A stretch of 59,059 bases of DNA from Convivina intestini (GCF_003096575.1 NZ_QEKT01000010.1:1-59059); one strand, 5' to 3'. Counted from the stretch's first letter, positions 27,732 to 38,488 are shown. The notes: generated by a model not told the origin, from the letters alone. Program-made: numbers and translations.

Positions 27732-28137
27732 TTTTAATACAACAGTATTTGAAATGAATTCCTAAATAAAAATATTACATCCAGGCTTTTAACATCCCTG
27801 CACGACGTTTTTGATTCACTCCTAGGACATATGTTCTATCTCGTCATGAACCTCACAATTCTGAACTAAATAATTATCCACAACTAATTAGCCTAATCCT
27901 TTTAAAATGCGTGACATCACTTTTTCTAACTGTTCCAAAAGAAACGACCTTGAAACTACTATTTCTCAATTTTTCCCAAACTAAACTAGTAGGAACACAT
28001 CATCACACCGAATTTTATGGGCCACGGAAATTTATATTTATATACCAATTATAGTATCCTTGTGGTCAGCCGTAGTTCCTTTAAAGCTTACAGGTAAGTT
28101 TTATACTAATTTAAAGCATCATAAAGTGAGTAACCAT
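27732..28137. other. Non-coding/decayed region at right edge of island
   Basis: No intact gene. On the minus strand fragments such as LEQLEKVMSRILKGLG can be read near 27890-27950, interrupted by stops, so a decayed gene may be present; its family is not recognisable. The right junction of the AT-rich island with native DNA is probably in this stretch. Confidence 0.4.
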
Positions 28138-28293
28138 ATGTCATTAGTAAAAGTACAATTTTCAACCGATATGAAGGGCAAAAAAACTTTTTATGTTAGC
28201 ACTCCGAACAGACGCTTACTTAATGCTATTAAGAGTAAAAATTATATAGCACTTAATTCAGCTGAAGCAGGATTAGCCTATTTGGAGGAATAA
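28138..28293 (+). CDS. Small 51-aa protein of unknown function
   Basis: ATG 28138 preceded by a moderate GTGAG; a longer frame from TTG 28060 has no ribosome binding site. Sequence MSLVKVQFSTDMKGKKTFYV... ends AEAGLAYLEE. Basic first half, no TM segment. No family recognised. It is followed after 57 bp by a small membrane protein gene on the same strand and may be cotranscribed with it. Confidence 0.5.
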   Translation: MSLVKVQFSTDMKGKKTFYVSTPNRRLLNAIKSKNYIALNSAEAGLAYLEE

Positions 28294-28350
28294 AGTGTAG
28301 AATTATCAAAAGAGGGCTTTATTAAATACAGTTCAAGAGGAGAAAATGTT

Positions 28351-28539
28351 ATGCAGAAAATCAAGAATTATTATCCCCATGTTGGGATAACGCTAACTGT
28401 CTTTATGCTCATATATTTCGTCTCCATCATTTTAAATGATTTACAGGTTATCCTTTTACCGCATTGGTTAAGAGATAATTTCCTCTTTGGATTGATTTTT
28501 TACACACTGGCTATATCTAGCTTAAATAAGAAAAAATAA
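28351..28539 (+). CDS. Small two-TM membrane protein
   Basis: 62 aa, AGAGGAG upstream of ATG 28351. Two hydrophobic segments (GITLTVFMLIYFVSIILN and FLFGLIFYTLAISSL) with a basic KKK tail. Layout resembles the small membrane proteins often found beside XRE regulators or bacteriocin immunity genes in lactobacilli; function unknown. Followed by a strong bidirectional terminator. Confidence 0.6.
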   Translation: MQKIKNYYPHVGITLTVFMLIYFVSIILNDLQVILLPHWLRDNFLFGLIFYTLAISSLNKKK

Positions 28540-28558
28540 CAATGGATTGTATTAGAAA

Positions 28559-28580
28559 AAAGTATGCCCAGGCATACTTT
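28559..28580. terminator. Bidirectional terminator
   Basis: AAAGTATGCC-CA-GGCATACTTT with A and T tracts; separates the convergent genes ending at 28539 and 28585. Confidence 0.85.
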
Positions 28581-28584
28581 TTTT

Positions 28585-29343
28585 CTATTTATTTTCGGTA
28601 TTTCCCAACTTCTGTACCGTCATTGAAAGATGTTTTTTATCATGGAATGGCTTGGCTTCTTTTACATCTACCTTCTTTTTACTGGTTAATAGACTATCTA
28701 GGGCTGATAAGTCCCCCTTAACCAGGGTATTAACCGCACTTCCTGGCACAATTCGCGCGATTTTAACGTAACTACCCTTGTGATAAACCATGACATAGGG
28801 GTCTTTGACACTCGGATTGAGACCAGTAGTCAGCGTCAGCTTTGACCATTGACTCCCCATCTCATTATCGGTAAACCAGGCCGTCCAATAGCCGTGTTTG
28901 CTATTATTGGGACTAATTACCTTGTCACTTGGCAACTTAGTGTAGGCCGTTGTATAGCTTAAAAACGGGTTAAACCGGTCGATGTCCGACACACCATTTA
29001 TGTAACCAACCGTTAGCACCCCCACCCAAAGCGCTAGGGTAGCAACGATACTACCCAAAATGAGGGCTATTTTTTTATAGCGCCCTTTATTAATTAGATC
29101 CTGATCAACCTTTTCAGCAATCGTTTTTTCCGGTTTCATTGTGATTTCTTCTCCAAATACTAATTTTTCGAAAGAAACGCCAAAAAGTTGGCTTAACTCA
29201 CGCAAAATATCAAGATTCGGATAATTTTTACCGGTCTCCCAGGTGGAAACAGTTTGCCGACTCACGTGCATCTTATCCGCCAATCCCTGTTGGGTTAGAC
29301 CCTGCTCAGTCCGTAATTGCTTGATATCTTCCTTAAAGCTCAT
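28585..29343 (-). CDS. Membrane-anchored XRE-family transcriptional regulator
   Basis: 252 aa from ATG 29343 (GAGGGAGA 6 bases upstream; the ATG 15 bases earlier lacks one). Residues 5-65 are a Cro/C1-type helix-turn-helix (LRTEQGLTQQGLADKMHVSRQTVSTWETG, in the family pattern), followed by a linker, one TM segment near 95-115 (IALILGSIVATLALWVGVL) and an extracytoplasmic domain of about 135 residues with no recognised family. DNA-binding proteins of this layout may sense an envelope signal. Target genes are unknown; it lies alone between terminators. Confidence 0.82.
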   Translation of the reverse strand: MSFKEDIKQLRTEQGLTQQGLADKMHVSRQTVSTWETGKNYPNLDILRELSQLFGVSFEKLVFGEEITMKPEKTIAEKVDQDLINKGRYKKIALILGSIVATLALWVGVLTVGYINGVSDIDRFNPFLSYTTAYTKLPSDKVISPNNSKHGYWTAWFTDNEMGSQWSKLTLTTGLNPSVKDPYVMVYHKGSYVKIARIVPGSAVNTLVKGDLSALDSLLTSKKKVDVKEAKPFHDKKHLSMTVQKLGNTENK

Positions 29344-29572
29344 ATCTTTCTCCCTCATTAAAACTGGATTCCTCTCCTAATGGTAGCAAGAAAGATTAGC
29401 ATTTTAAAAGCAAGTAATACTAGCAGAGGGGAAATATGTACAAAAAAGCTAGTTTTACAGAAAATTTTATCATCAGGAATTGATAACCTCTTTTTAAGAC
29501 GCATGGCATCTAAACGTATCCAGGTGTTACAATAACCACACGAATGATTCAAAAAGGATAGCACCCTTTTCG

Positions 29573-29604
29573 AAGTCCGTCGCCGGCTAGCGATGGACTT
29601 TTTT
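29573..29604 (+). terminator. Terminator-like hairpin
   Basis: AAGTCCgTCGC-CGGCTA-GCGAtGGACTT followed by TTTT. No gene of at least 60 codons precedes it on the plus strand. A 15-codon frame (ATG 29424 or near, after GAGGGGAAAT) is too short to call. Confidence 0.55.
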
Positions 29605-29616
29605 AATACCAAAAAA

Positions 29617-29640
29617 AGTTCCGACCACGGTCGGAACTTC
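29617..29640. terminator. Bidirectional terminator after CPBP gene
   Basis: AAGTTCCGAC-CACG-GTCGGAACTT, perfect 10-bp stem, 9 bp after the stop of the minus-strand CPBP gene. Confidence 0.85.
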
Positions 29641-29648
29641 CTAAAAAA

Positions 29649-30344
29649 TCAAACAAAATTTAACACAGTTGCCACCGTATTATTCAACATATGCAAAGCA
29701 ATCGAGACTTCGATACGATCCGTTTTAACGTAGGCGTAAGCAAAGGACATTCCCATCACCGCATAGATGGCAAAACTGATGGCATTAGAACTTTGGTGCA
29801 TGGCCGAGAAGACTAAACCGCTAATCACAATGGCATAGATGGGATTCACATTCGGTAGCAATCCCTTAATTAATAAACCACGAAACAACAATTCCTCACA
29901 AATTGGCGCAAAAATAATCACCGATATGACCATTAACACTAACGAAGCTGAATTGCTGTCCATAATAGCTTGAATCGCTTGATCATTTTGGGTTTCAGTC
30001 TGGTGATAAAGCCACTGGTTAAGATATGATAAACCACGATCCAATGCCATTGCCACCAGATAGCAGGTCACAATTAAGATATAATCATTTTTTGCTAAAT
30101 TATGAAGGGGCTTTTTATATAATTTTTGATAATAAAAGTAGCTCAATAAAATAACAACGGTCTAAGCTACAATATAGGCAATTCCCCACAAGATGGTTTG
30201 GACCAAATTAACATTGAACTCACTGAGTATTCCCAAGGGAACATCGGCAAATTCCATTGCCACTAGTAACAAAAATAAAATTCCCGCTCGCCCCAAGTAG
30301 CTTTTAAAACCGATTTTCACTGCATCTGGTTTAAAAAAATTCAT
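29649..30344 (-). pseudogene. CPBP intramembrane metalloprotease interrupted by in-frame TAG
   Basis: ATG 30344 follows GGAGG. The frame reads MNFFKPDAVKIGFKSYLGRA, then a TAG at 30162-30164 (codon 61) and continues in the same frame through TVVILLSYFYY to 29649. Without the stop it would be about 231 aa, exactly like the paralogues at 32850 and 47528. The CPBP motifs are all after the stop: EELLFRG (motif 1), FSAMH (motif 2) and HMLNN (motif 3). Family members are membrane proteases, in lactic bacteria often tied to bacteriocin immunity. As written only a 60-residue N-terminal peptide, or an internally started protein lacking the first two TM segments, could be made. Confidence 0.8.
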
Positions 30345-30519
30345 CAAATTCCTCCGTTCATTTCACTGTATGCTTTATAAATATAATCTTATAGAAAACA
30401 CTAAAATAGCAAATGAATTACGGTAAATTTAATTATTTTTAAACTCTTAGAAGGCTTTGTTACCAATTATTACGCCAATAATGGGGGCAAAGATACTATC
30501 AGTTGCATACCAAACTGAA

Positions 30520-30927
30520 TCAATCACTAGCCACAATCTTCTTCAAAATCCGAATCAACTCTAATTGATCCTGATCATCTAAATTCTTAGTCAAGATACC
30601 ATCATAGGATTTGAATTTTTTCAGCATACTGTTGCATAAATCTTCGCCCTTAGCGGTCAGATAGATTTCTTTAGCTCGGACATTATCAGCCGGCACTTTG
30701 CGCTCAATTAGCTCCTGTTTTTCTAAATTAACCAAAATATTAGAAATCGTCGGATTGCGGCGGTGTAACAATCGAGCCAAATCACTTTGAATAATCCCTG
30801 GTGTTTGGTGCACAATCCGCAAAACATGGGCCTGTGGCATGGTAATCGGCATATCTTTCACAAGCTGATGACGATAGTAATAGCTGACTTGGTGCATTAA
30901 TTCTTGAATTTCTTGACTATTAGACAT
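30520..30927 (-). CDS. MarR family transcriptional regulator
   Basis: 135 aa; GAGGT precedes ATG 30927. Winged-helix core: PGIIQSDLARLLHRRNPTISNILVNLEKQELIERK, wing with AKEIYLTAKGEDL, dimerising helices at both ends (HQVSYYYRHQ and LELIRILKKIV). Divergent from the ABC exporter gene at 31053 with a 125-bp intergenic region holding two palindromes that overlap the exporter promoter, so it is very probably the local repressor of the exporter and of itself. Confidence 0.9.
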   Translation of the reverse strand: MSNSQEIQELMHQVSYYYRHQLVKDMPITMPQAHVLRIVHQTPGIIQSDLARLLHRRNPTISNILVNLEKQELIERKVPADNVRAKEIYLTAKGEDLCNSMLKKFKSYDGILTKNLDDQDQLELIRILKKIVASD

Positions 30928-30945
30928 ATTTACCTCGAAAATTTG

Positions 30946-30996
30946 TTGACAGTTAGGTATCTAACTATTATACTACCCGTATGTTTAGATATCTAA
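30946..30996 (+). promoter_or_regulatory. ABC exporter promoter with two MarR-type operators
   Basis: TTGACA (30946-30951), 17 bases, TATACT (30969-30974) is an almost perfect promoter for the exporter. AGTTAG-GTAT-CTAACT (30951-30966) occupies its spacer, and TTAGATATCTAA (30985-30996) overlaps the expected start site. Binding at either would block transcription. Confidence 0.75.
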
Positions 30997-31052
30997 CTAT
31001 TAGCAATGTAACTATTTGCACTTTTATTCTACTATAATTTGAGGTAAATTTT

Positions 31053-32804
31053 ATGAATACAGCAACAAAAACACCTAAAACCCGCGAAAAATTTAATTTC
31101 AAACGGTTTGTCAACTTGGTTCAGCAAACCAAACCGAAGTACTGGCAATTATGGCTAGGCTTAGGATTAAGTTTACTGTCTACCGCCGCCCAATTATTGG
31201 TGCCTAAAACGGCTCAATCGATGGTTAATAATTTTGTCAAAGGGATCGACCCCGTGCTCATCACGGCCCTGTTAATTTTATTCCTAGGTAGTGCCCTAAT
31301 TAGTGCCTTATCGGGGGTCCTTTTGGGATCCTTTGGTGAAAATGTGGTCGCTAATTTACGTAAACTACTCTGGCATCGTATTTTACGCTTTCCGGTCAGC
31401 TACTTTGATGATGTCAAAACCGGTACAATGACTTCCCGTTTAGTCAATGATTCCGATCAGATTAAAAATCTATTGGCCGTATCATTTCCTAGTTCGATTT
31501 CATCCATCTTCCAATTACTAGGGGCCTTAGTCATTATGCTTTTGATGGACTGGAAAATGACGATTGTGATGTTTATCGCCGTACCAGTTGTTACCTTAGT
31601 CATGCGCCCCATCATGGGTCGAGCCCGCAAAGTCGGCCATCAGCGCCAAGATGAATTGGCTAATTTTTCAGGTAAAGCCGAAGAGACCCTTAATGAAATT
31701 CGCTTGGTAAAGTCTTCGGATGCCGAAGATTATGAAGCCCAAAGTGGTAACAAGATGGTCGATAAACTCTACCAAATCGGCCTTAAAGAAGCTCTTTATG
31801 ATTCCGTGGCCTTTCCCTTGATGCAAATGGTCATGATGGGATTGTTTGTCGGAGTTCTTGCTTATAGTGCCCATCGAATTGCCGTAGGTACAATGACAGT
31901 CGGCACCATGTTTGCCTTCCTAATGTATCTTTTCCAAATCATCGGTCCTTTGAACTCCTTGGCACGTTTCTTAACTGATTTATCAAAGGCCAATGGCGCA
32001 ACCGACCGAGTGCAAGACCTGATGGAAGAAAGGCAGGAAGACTTCGTGACTGGTCATGACCAAGCCGTTGATGATCAGGCCCTTGAAATGGTAGATGTCA
32101 AGTTTTCTTATGATTCCGACCAATTGATTTTAAAGGGGATTAACATGGTCGCCAAACCCAATACCACGGTCGCCTTTGTGGGCCCTTCCGGTAGTGGTAA
32201 ATCAACCATCTTTAGTCTGCTAGAACGTTACTATCAGCCAGATTCCGGTTCAATTAAAATTGGCGACACCAATATTACCGATATTAATTTAGCTGATTGG
32301 CGTAAGCAAATTGGCTTTGTTTCCCAAGATTCAGCCATCATGGCCGGAACCATTCGCCACAACCTAACCTATGGCCTAGACGGTGACTTTTCAGACGAAG
32401 AACTTTGGCAGGTCTTACAATTAGCCTATGCCGATGGTTTCGTGCATGAAATGTCCAACGGCCTTGATACTCAGGTTGGCGAACGCGGGGTGAAGGTTTC
32501 TGGTGGACAACGTCAACGTTTAGCGATTGCTCGTGCCTTTCTCCGTGATCCACAAATTTTGATGCTGGATGAAGCCACTGCCAGCCTAGATTCTGAATCA
32601 GAAGCCATGGTTCAAAAGGCTTTGGCGCAATTGATGAAGGGTCGGACAACCTTGATTATTGCCCATCGACTCAGCACGATTGTCGATGCCGATGATATTT
32701 ATTTCATTGATCATGGTGAAGTGAGTGGCCACGGTTCCCACCAAGAACTGCTCAATACCTTGCCACTGTATCAAGAATACGTCCAAATTCAATTTAAACA
32801 GTAA
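31053..32804 (+). CDS. LmrA/BmrA-type ABC multidrug exporter (half transporter)
   Basis: 583 aa; GAGGTAAATTTT before ATG 31053. N-terminal exporter domain with six TM segments (about residues 25-320) including FPVSYFDDVKTGTMTSRLVNDSDQI, then the ATPase domain (about 340-575): Walker A GPSGSGKST, Q-loop FVSQDSAIM, signature VSGGQRQRLAIARAF, Walker B ILMLDEATASLD, His switch IAHRLST. Works as a homodimer exporting hydrophobic drugs or lipids. Regulated by the divergent MarR protein (inferred from the operators). Terminator immediately after the stop. Confidence 0.95.
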   Translation: MNTATKTPKTREKFNFKRFVNLVQQTKPKYWQLWLGLGLSLLSTAAQLLVPKTAQSMVNNFVKGIDPVLITALLILFLGSALISALSGVLLGSFGENVVANLRKLLWHRILRFPVSYFDDVKTGTMTSRLVNDSDQIKNLLAVSFPSSISSIFQLLGALVIMLLMDWKMTIVMFIAVPVVTLVMRPIMGRARKVGHQRQDELANFSGKAEETLNEIRLVKSSDAEDYEAQSGNKMVDKLYQIGLKEALYDSVAFPLMQMVMMGLFVGVLAYSAHRIAVGTMTVGTMFAFLMYLFQIIGPLNSLARFLTDLSKANGATDRVQDLMEERQEDFVTGHDQAVDDQALEMVDVKFSYDSDQLILKGINMVAKPNTTVAFVGPSGSGKSTIFSLLERYYQPDSGSIKIGDTNITDINLADWRKQIGFVSQDSAIMAGTIRHNLTYGLDGDFSDEELWQVLQLAYADGFVHEMSNGLDTQVGERGVKVSGGQRQRLAIARAFLRDPQILMLDEATASLDSESEAMVQKALAQLMKGRTTLIIAHRLSTIVDADDIYFIDHGEVSGHGSHQELLNTLPLYQEYVQIQFKQ

Positions 32805-32805
32805 A

Positions 32806-32845
32806 AAAACAAGCTTTCCGGCGTGATGGTTGGGAAGCTTGTTTT
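32806..32845. terminator. Bidirectional terminator
   Basis: AAAACAAGCTTTCC pairs with GGGAAGCTTGTTTT; lies between the convergent exporter and CPBP genes. Confidence 0.85.
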
Positions 32846-32849
32846 AATT

Positions 32850-33542
32850 TTAGAACAATGACAGCAAGGTAGATAGACCATTGTTGCACATGTGCAATAC
32901 AATTGGTACCTCAATTTTGTTTGTTTTATTAAAGATATAACCCAGGGTCATACCAAAGGCCGCATAGACAGCAAATTCTAAAATATTGGAAGTACTATGT
33001 AACGCACCGAAGGTAATCCCACTGATGATAATGGCATAGATTGGCTTTAAATTGGTACAAATACCTTTCATTAAAAAACCACGAAAAATTAGTTCCTCCG
33101 CAATTGGTATAAAAAAGACGGCTAGAATGTTTATAACAATGGCGCTCGCCTGATTAGTATCCATCATCTGCATTATCTGTTCCTGATTAAGACTAGTTTC
33201 ATGGCCAAATAGATGTTGATTTAAGTAGAGCAAAAGGCAACTGAGTGGGTAAAACACTAAGCAACATTTTAAAATTAATAGCCAATCGGACTTAGTAACT
33301 CGATGGCTAGCTTGGGTATAAACTTTGTGGTAAAAATAATAAATCAGGGCAATCACAGCTGTAAAACTGACAAAACTCAATAAACCTAGTAGGATGGCTG
33401 GCTCCAAGCTATTTCCCACGTGTTCTAAAAAAGAAACTGGTAAAAAAGCCAGTTGTTCAACAATAATTAAAAAGATAAAAGTAGCTATGGCAGTGAAATA
33501 CCAATTAAAACCCAATTTGGGGGCATTCGGTTTAAAAAACAT
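32850..33542 (-). CDS. CPBP family intramembrane metalloprotease
   Basis: 230 aa; AGGGAGATT upstream of ATG 33542. Six to seven TM segments. Motifs: EELIFRGFLMKG (Glu-Glu-xxx-Arg), FGALHS (His) and HMCNN. Family members of the Abi/CAAX type cleave within membranes, and lactic-bacterial ones are often bacteriocin self-immunity proteins; no bacteriocin gene is visible next to it. Close paralogue of the genes at 29649 (broken), 47528 and more distantly 53190. Confidence 0.88.
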   Translation of the reverse strand: MFFKPNAPKLGFNWYFTAIATFIFLIIVEQLAFLPVSFLEHVGNSLEPAILLGLLSFVSFTAVIALIYYFYHKVYTQASHRVTKSDWLLILKCCLVFYPLSCLLLYLNQHLFGHETSLNQEQIMQMMDTNQASAIVINILAVFFIPIAEELIFRGFLMKGICTNLKPIYAIIISGITFGALHSTSNILEFAVYAAFGMTLGYIFNKTNKIEVPIVLHMCNNGLSTLLSLF

Positions 33543-34048
33543 GATTAAATAATCTCCCTACAAAAATTTATCCTAGTGCAGTGTAATAATAGCTTCAATC
33601 AAAGTGGCTACTAATAAAAATATATTAACTCATGTATGGTAATAATAACTAATATTTCAACAAGGCACAAAATATAAATTCATGACCTTAATAAACCATC
33701 ATGACAACTTTCTCCGATAACGCTTAATTCCAACAATCGGAAAGTTTGCTGTTTATACTAAATTTACAACCAAAGGGCATCCCCCTTGATAAATAAAAAA
33801 AAGCTCCGGTTGCGGCCGGGGCTTTTCAAGGAGGCACTGAGCGCTCTCTTATATTCCTAATTGGCAAAGTTTTTGCAATAGTTAATATTGCGATTGCTGA
33901 AGCCATAAAAGACTACTACGCTAATAAGCGTAAATAGTTGGAGAGGTCTTTTTGTTTTTCGCATCATTTGTCCAAATTTCAAGGTTCATATCACTTTAAC
34001 TTTTGGGATATACGTCACAATTACGGTAACTATTTACACCATCCCTCA
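33543..34048. other. Intergenic region with terminator and short remnant frame
   Basis: About 500 bp. Holds a hairpin at 33798-33826 and, at 33840-33937, an open frame without a start codon ending IAEAIKDYYANKRK, preceded by an AAGGAGG that has no start at proper distance; this may be a decayed small hydrophobic peptide gene. Nothing else recognised. Confidence 0.4.
33798..33826. terminator. Terminator hairpin
   Basis: AAAAGCTCCGG-TTGCGG-CCGGGGCTTTT with an upstream A tract and downstream T. Confidence 0.75.
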
Positions 34049-37000
34049 TTACTGTTTTTGATAGCGTTTAATGCCCACAAAGAGCATGGCATTAACCATC
34101 ACCAAACCCAAAAGAGTTTCGGAATCATGGTCTTGCTTACCAGTTGGTGGTAGGTTCGGTGGGGTTGTCGAAGTTGAGGTTGAAGTGCTAGTAGACGTCG
34201 AGGTGCTAATCGAAGTCGACTGACTAGGTGGCGTGGATTCACTAGTTGACGTCGAACTACTTGGTGGCGTGGATTCACTCGTTGAGGTCGAAGTACTTGG
34301 TGGGGTGGACTCACTAGTTGAAGTTGAAGTACTTGGTGGGGTGGACTCACTAGTTGAAGTTGAAGTACTTGGTGGGGTAGATTCGCTCGTTGAAGTCGAA
34401 GTACTTGGTGGTGTGGATTCACTCGTTGAAGTCGAAGTACTTGGTGGGGTGGATTCACTCGTTGAAGTCGAAGTACTTGGTGGTGTGGAGCCACTTTGAG
34501 AAGTCGAACCTGAACCCGATCCGGAGCCATAAGGACTGTACGGACTATAAGGATTATAAGACGTACTTGAATCACCCGAATGGTCTTCACTGTCTAAGCG
34601 ACCAGCAGCATTATAATAACTGGTCGTACCATTACGGTACAAGTAAGCATCTTTCAATTGAACCCCATTTGGTAGGAAGAAATATCGGAAACCATCAATT
34701 ATTTGGTCGCCATAAACCATATAACCATTTTGATCAAAGTAGTACCAGTTATCGCCATCTTGAATGAAACTATTTTTAGCTTGGTAGCCACTAGTTGAGA
34801 AGTAAATCGTTTTACCATTTACCTGACTAAAGCCGGTGTTAGCTGTTTCTCCTAAGATTTGTTTAGGTAGGAAATGTCCATTTTGATCCACCATGAAATA
34901 CTGCTGGGTAGCAGCATCCTTTAATACATAAAAGGCACCACGTCCTTGAATATTCGTACCATTAAAATACTTGGCTGACCATTCCGTAATTTTTTCATCC
35001 GGATTCATTGGCTGGCCGGTAGAAATCTGTTTGGTAGTAAATAAAGTTGGATACTGAGCCTTTAATTGGTCTAAGAAAGCACCACCAAATTCCTTTTGGT
35101 ACTGACCGCCCCCAATTGTATTAGCTACATAAAGGGTATTATTAATGACTGCATCTTTAATTGGGTGACCAAACGCATCCACACGCTGAGCAGTAACCAC
35201 TTGCTTACCCAGCAAATTATAAAGTTGGTCAGGCACCCAGTCATTAATCGCTGAAATGCCTTCTTGGTGTAAAGCCTTCAAAGCGTCAACTAACTGCCCG
35301 GCCGTACCATATTTAGTTGGACCATCATAACCAATATCATAACGATCTGTAAAAGCATAGCCATTTTGGATAATGGCATCTAAGAAACTACTGTCCGTGC
35401 TGGAACGATATTGAGGGGCTAATTCAAAACTAGTAATTCCCCAAGCTTTAAACAACGAGGCATTTTGAGCAATTTTAATGTTTGTATATTCATCGGTGGT
35501 CGTAGGTAGCGCTTGAAAATTAGAAAAGCCTTCAAAAATCAATTGTGAATCTAACGCTGCATTCGAATGAAAAGTTGCGCCGTCTTGATGGGGAGTAAGG
35601 CTACCAGCAGTACGCGCATCTTGGCTTTCTTTTGCGCCCACTGGTACCCAAACAGCTAGATAACCAGATACCTGGGGATTCCGGACACCATAGATAGTCT
35701 GTTTATCAAAGGTCAAAACGCCGTGACTATCGGTCCAAACCACCGGTGCTTGGTCAGTAGTATAGCTTTCCAAGCCATTAGTGGTGGTTAATAACACAGC
35801 TCGGTAGGCCTGGTTCTGATGGGCCAAGCCCATATTTAAGGTTACTCGGTCGTTATCGGCCAATTGCAAATTAGGATTATTACTAATTATAACTCCCATT
35901 CCCTGGGTTCGAGTTTCAACCGTACCAATTGAATCGTGCGTATCGGCACCTTTACCATAGCGAACGGACGTTAAAATCTCTTTACTACTATCAGCTGCCA
36001 TTGCATCGGTCCCATGGACCGTTTGCACAGCCATATTTTGGCCACCAGCAACGTATTTAACCCGACTCTGGAGTAAATTGGTTAGCGCATCGTAGTAAAT
36101 CGTTTTATGGGCCATGTACTGGCCATCGTCACTGAATAAATCACCGTAATAAATCCGCGGTACCGTATCCTTATTGGTTAATAACAAGGCATAGGCAGCT
36201 GGTAAGTTGTACAAATTATACTGTTTATCGGTTTTAAGCTGATCGGCATTGTAAATTTCAAAGGCCTTTTGAATATCTTCTACAGACATATTCAAACCAT
36301 CAGCATTGGGGTTAACCTTTTCGCGGACAATTTGAGCGATAACTTCTTGCACCAATGAATCATGGGCCCGAATAAAATTATAATTCGGTTGCTCAACATT
36401 CTCCTGATACTTATCACCGCTACGATTAACCAACCCACTAGAAATATAATTAGACAACTTTTCGCGATGTCCTTCTGAGTTAGTCAAAACACTCCGCGAA
36501 GCTAAGTTACTAAGAAAGTCCATAGTGAGCTGATTATTACCATGGGCTTTAATATAGGCTGGGTCCTGGAAACCCCAATCTTCTAAGATTGATAAATGTT
36601 TATTAGCGTTAGCATCATTTAAATCAGTCCCATAGGCCAACTTAAAGTATTGACTGGCAATATCTAACAAATCCGAATCGACATTATCCACAGCATCGAC
36701 ACGATAACCATCAAAATTACCGGCCGGATCGTTAGCGACAATTGAGCCGATATTCATCATGTAATAGAGCCAATTCAATTGTTCAGCTTGAACAGCTGGA
36801 TTTGAATTGTCAATATCATTAGCTAACAGTAATTCAAAGCCACCCTGATTAGGATGGGATCCATCTTGGTTAGTGGTGTTGCGATTTAACAAACGATAAG
36901 GTGAGTTAGCCGCTGGCGTTAATTCATTATTAACATATAACAGTGAACCCCCCTGGAGGGTATTCCCATTAAATTGTTCACTACCAATGTTCCACCCGGA

Positions 37001-38488
37001 TTGGCTCTTCACAAAATCAGAAAAATCCTGACGCAACCAATCAGTCTGGCCATCTTTAGCACTGATTTGCTTTTCAATATTGGCCTGCACGATATCAGAT
37101 AGTTGCGTTAAGTAACTCTGGTTAGGGTTAGTAACATCAACGTTATCTGGTAACCAGCCTTTAGTTTTGGCATAGGCCAAGTAGGCGATTTGTGTCCCCT
37201 TATCAGGCCACCAGGTCATCAGTAGCGGCCGAAAATCAGTCGTAGTTGAAGGAGTCCAAGTCGTCCCATCTTTTAAAATATCTTTGGGACGGTACCAGCT
37301 ATCGGCCGTCATAAAGCCATCAATCGTGTTAAAACTACTATTTTGTAAAGTCGCAGCAGCATTATGCGCATTAGAAATATCAGTTAGGCCATCCGTATAT
37401 TGATTGCGAAGGGCCTGCAACTGCCCCGTATCTTTACTAAAATATAGCGTCTGGTTGTTAATAATAGCGGTAAAATTCTTTTGAATATTACCCTGATCAT
37501 CAACAAAATAGAACTTACCTTGATCAAATTTTAAGTGCTTGTCTTGGGCTAAGATGGCCTGCACAACTTGATCATTAGTCAGTCCGCTGTTCACCAGATT
37601 TTCCAAATTGAAAATACTGATGTTGTTGGCCAAAGATAAACTCGTTGACTGACTGTTAACCGTGCTATAGGCAATCGAAGTCGCTTGACTGAGATCTTGA
37701 CTTCGACTTTCCTGTTGACTAAGCGAGGTACTGTCAGCTAAGGAACTGGCCTGACTCAAATCCTGAGACAAAACCGTACTGCGCGTAATCACCGCCACAC
37801 TTTGACTAACGGCCGTACTTTGAGCCATGGACTGAGCCTGAATGACATCATTATCAACCATGGCTGCTGCACTAGTACTTTGTAGAGAACTAGTACTCTG
37901 AACCAGTGAACTAGCTTGGTGTAAATCACCATCAGTACTGGTGCTGCCAGTTGCGCTAACATCCCCAGCACTCTCATTTACTGGCATCGTCGCCGTGCTT
38001 TGACTAGCAGCTGTAGCGGTTGCTACGGCCAACACCGGTAATTCACTTTCATCCAAAAGGGAGCTGCTGGTTTGGACACTACCAGCATTCAGAGTTGAAT
38101 CAGTACTTGATAATGTCCAACTATTTGAGCCAACAGCTTGACTAACTGCCGCCTTACTATGACTAGCTGAACTGAGGCTGCTAGTACTTTGACTAGTAAC
38201 CCGACTGGTACTTGGTGACAGCGAACCACCATCAGACAGCGATGTCGGCTGGAGGGCCATCGATTCAGCCAGTGGTAAAGCGGTCATTTCACCGGATTGC
38301 AACTGCTGGTATGGGCTGGTTGAATCGGCACTGTTTTTAGTTTGAATATTATCGGCAGCCGCTGAAATTGAGCTTCCCACTCCCAAAGTAAAGACACTAA
38401 TTCCAGAAGCAATCCAAAATTTTCCCGATTTATACATTTTAAAATATGATTTAGTTGGGTTCTGACTTGGTATCTTATTCCTATTCAT
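34049..38488 (-). CDS. Cell-wall GH70 glucansucrase with long SRR stalk and LPPTG anchor
   Basis: 1479 aa from ATG 38488 (GGAGAT upstream). Order: KxYKxGKxW signal ([11 protein letters not shown], residues 17-27), variable Ser-rich region including [17 protein letters not shown]-type repeats to about 290, the conserved IFNLENLVN segment, GH70 core to about 1200, one glucan-binding-like repeat ([16 protein letters not shown]), 12-residue [12 protein letters not shown] repeats, LPPTGK, hydrophobic helix and KRYQKQ. Catalytic residues: nucleophile D598 ([12 protein letters not shown]), acid/base E636 (SILEDW), stabiliser D710 (FIRAHDSLV), and WVPDQLY. The triplet after D710 is SLV, one change from the dextransucrase SEV, so an alpha-1,6-rich product is a reasonable guess. 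Paralogue of the gene at 10814. Its promoter matches that of the neighbouring GH68 gene. Confidence 0.95.
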   Translation of the reverse strand: MNRNKIPSQNPTKSYFKMYKSGKFWIASGISVFTLGVGSSISAAADNIQTKNSADSTSPYQQLQSGEMTALPLAESMALQPTSLSDGGSLSPSTSRVTSQSTSSLSSASHSKAAVSQAVGSNSWTLSSTDSTLNAGSVQTSSSLLDESELPVLAVATATAASQSTATMPVNESAGDVSATGSTSTDGDLHQASSLVQSTSSLQSTSAAAMVDNDVIQAQSMAQSTAVSQSVAVITRSTVLSQDLSQASSLADSTSLSQQESRSQDLSQATSIAYSTVNSQSTSLSLANNISIFNLENLVNSGLTNDQVVQAILAQDKHLKFDQGKFYFVDDQGNIQKNFTAIINNQTLYFSKDTGQLQALRNQYTDGLTDISNAHNAAATLQNSSFNTIDGFMTADSWYRPKDILKDGTTWTPSTTTDFRPLLMTWWPDKGTQIAYLAYAKTKGWLPDNVDVTNPNQSYLTQLSDIVQANIEKQISAKDGQTDWLRQDFSDFVKSQSGWNIGSEQFNGNTLQGGSLLYVNNELTPAANSPYRLLNRNTTNQDGSHPNQGGFELLLANDIDNSNPAVQAEQLNWLYYMMNIGSIVANDPAGNFDGYRVDAVDNVDSDLLDIASQYFKLAYGTDLNDANANKHLSILEDWGFQDPAYIKAHGNNQLTMDFLSNLASRSVLTNSEGHREKLSNYISSGLVNRSGDKYQENVEQPNYNFIRAHDSLVQEVIAQIVREKVNPNADGLNMSVEDIQKAFEIYNADQLKTDKQYNLYNLPAAYALLLTNKDTVPRIYYGDLFSDDGQYMAHKTIYYDALTNLLQSRVKYVAGGQNMAVQTVHGTDAMAADSSKEILTSVRYGKGADTHDSIGTVETRTQGMGVIISNNPNLQLADNDRVTLNMGLAHQNQAYRAVLLTTTNGLESYTTDQAPVVWTDSHGVLTFDKQTIYGVRNPQVSGYLAVWVPVGAKESQDARTAGSLTPHQDGATFHSNAALDSQLIFEGFSNFQALPTTTDEYTNIKIAQNASLFKAWGITSFELAPQYRSSTDSSFLDAIIQNGYAFTDRYDIGYDGPTKYGTAGQLVDALKALHQEGISAINDWVPDQLYNLLGKQVVTAQRVDAFGHPIKDAVINNTLYVANTIGGGQYQKEFGGAFLDQLKAQYPTLFTTKQISTGQPMNPDEKITEWSAKYFNGTNIQGRGAFYVLKDAATQQYFMVDQNGHFLPKQILGETANTGFSQVNGKTIYFSTSGYQAKNSFIQDGDNWYYFDQNGYMVYGDQIIDGFRYFFLPNGVQLKDAYLYRNGTTSYYNAAGRLDSEDHSGDSSTSYNPYSPYSPYGSGSGSGSTSQSGSTPPSTSTSTSESTPPSTSTSTSESTPPSTSTSTSESTPPSTSTSTSESTPPSTSTSTSESTPPSTSTSTSESTPPSSSTSTSESTPPSQSTSISTSTSTSTSTSTSTTPPNLPPTGKQDHDSETLLGLVMVNAMLFVGIKRYQKQ
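34222..34495 (-). repeat. 36-bp tandem repeat (12 aa) in GH70 wall stalk
   Basis: Seven to eight units of [12 protein letters not shown] (marker ACTTGGTGG every 36 bp on the plus strand). Several units differ only at synonymous sites, so copy number may vary between strains. Confidence 0.85.

Noticed and set aside
29358-29612. 84-aa ORF on the minus strand between the XRE and CPBP genes
   Set aside because: It spans two terminator hairpins, has no ribosome binding site and no protein-like pattern.
30430-30519. Short minus-strand frame after the MarR gene reading VIDSVWYATDSIFAPIIGVIIG
   Set aside because: About 28 codons, overlaps the MarR stop, GTG start only. It may be a relic, but there is not enough to call a gene.
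33830-33937. Possible small hydrophobic toxin (Fst-like) ending IAEAIKDYYANKRK behind AAGGAGG
   Set aside because: No start codon at a usable distance in that frame; at best a remnant.
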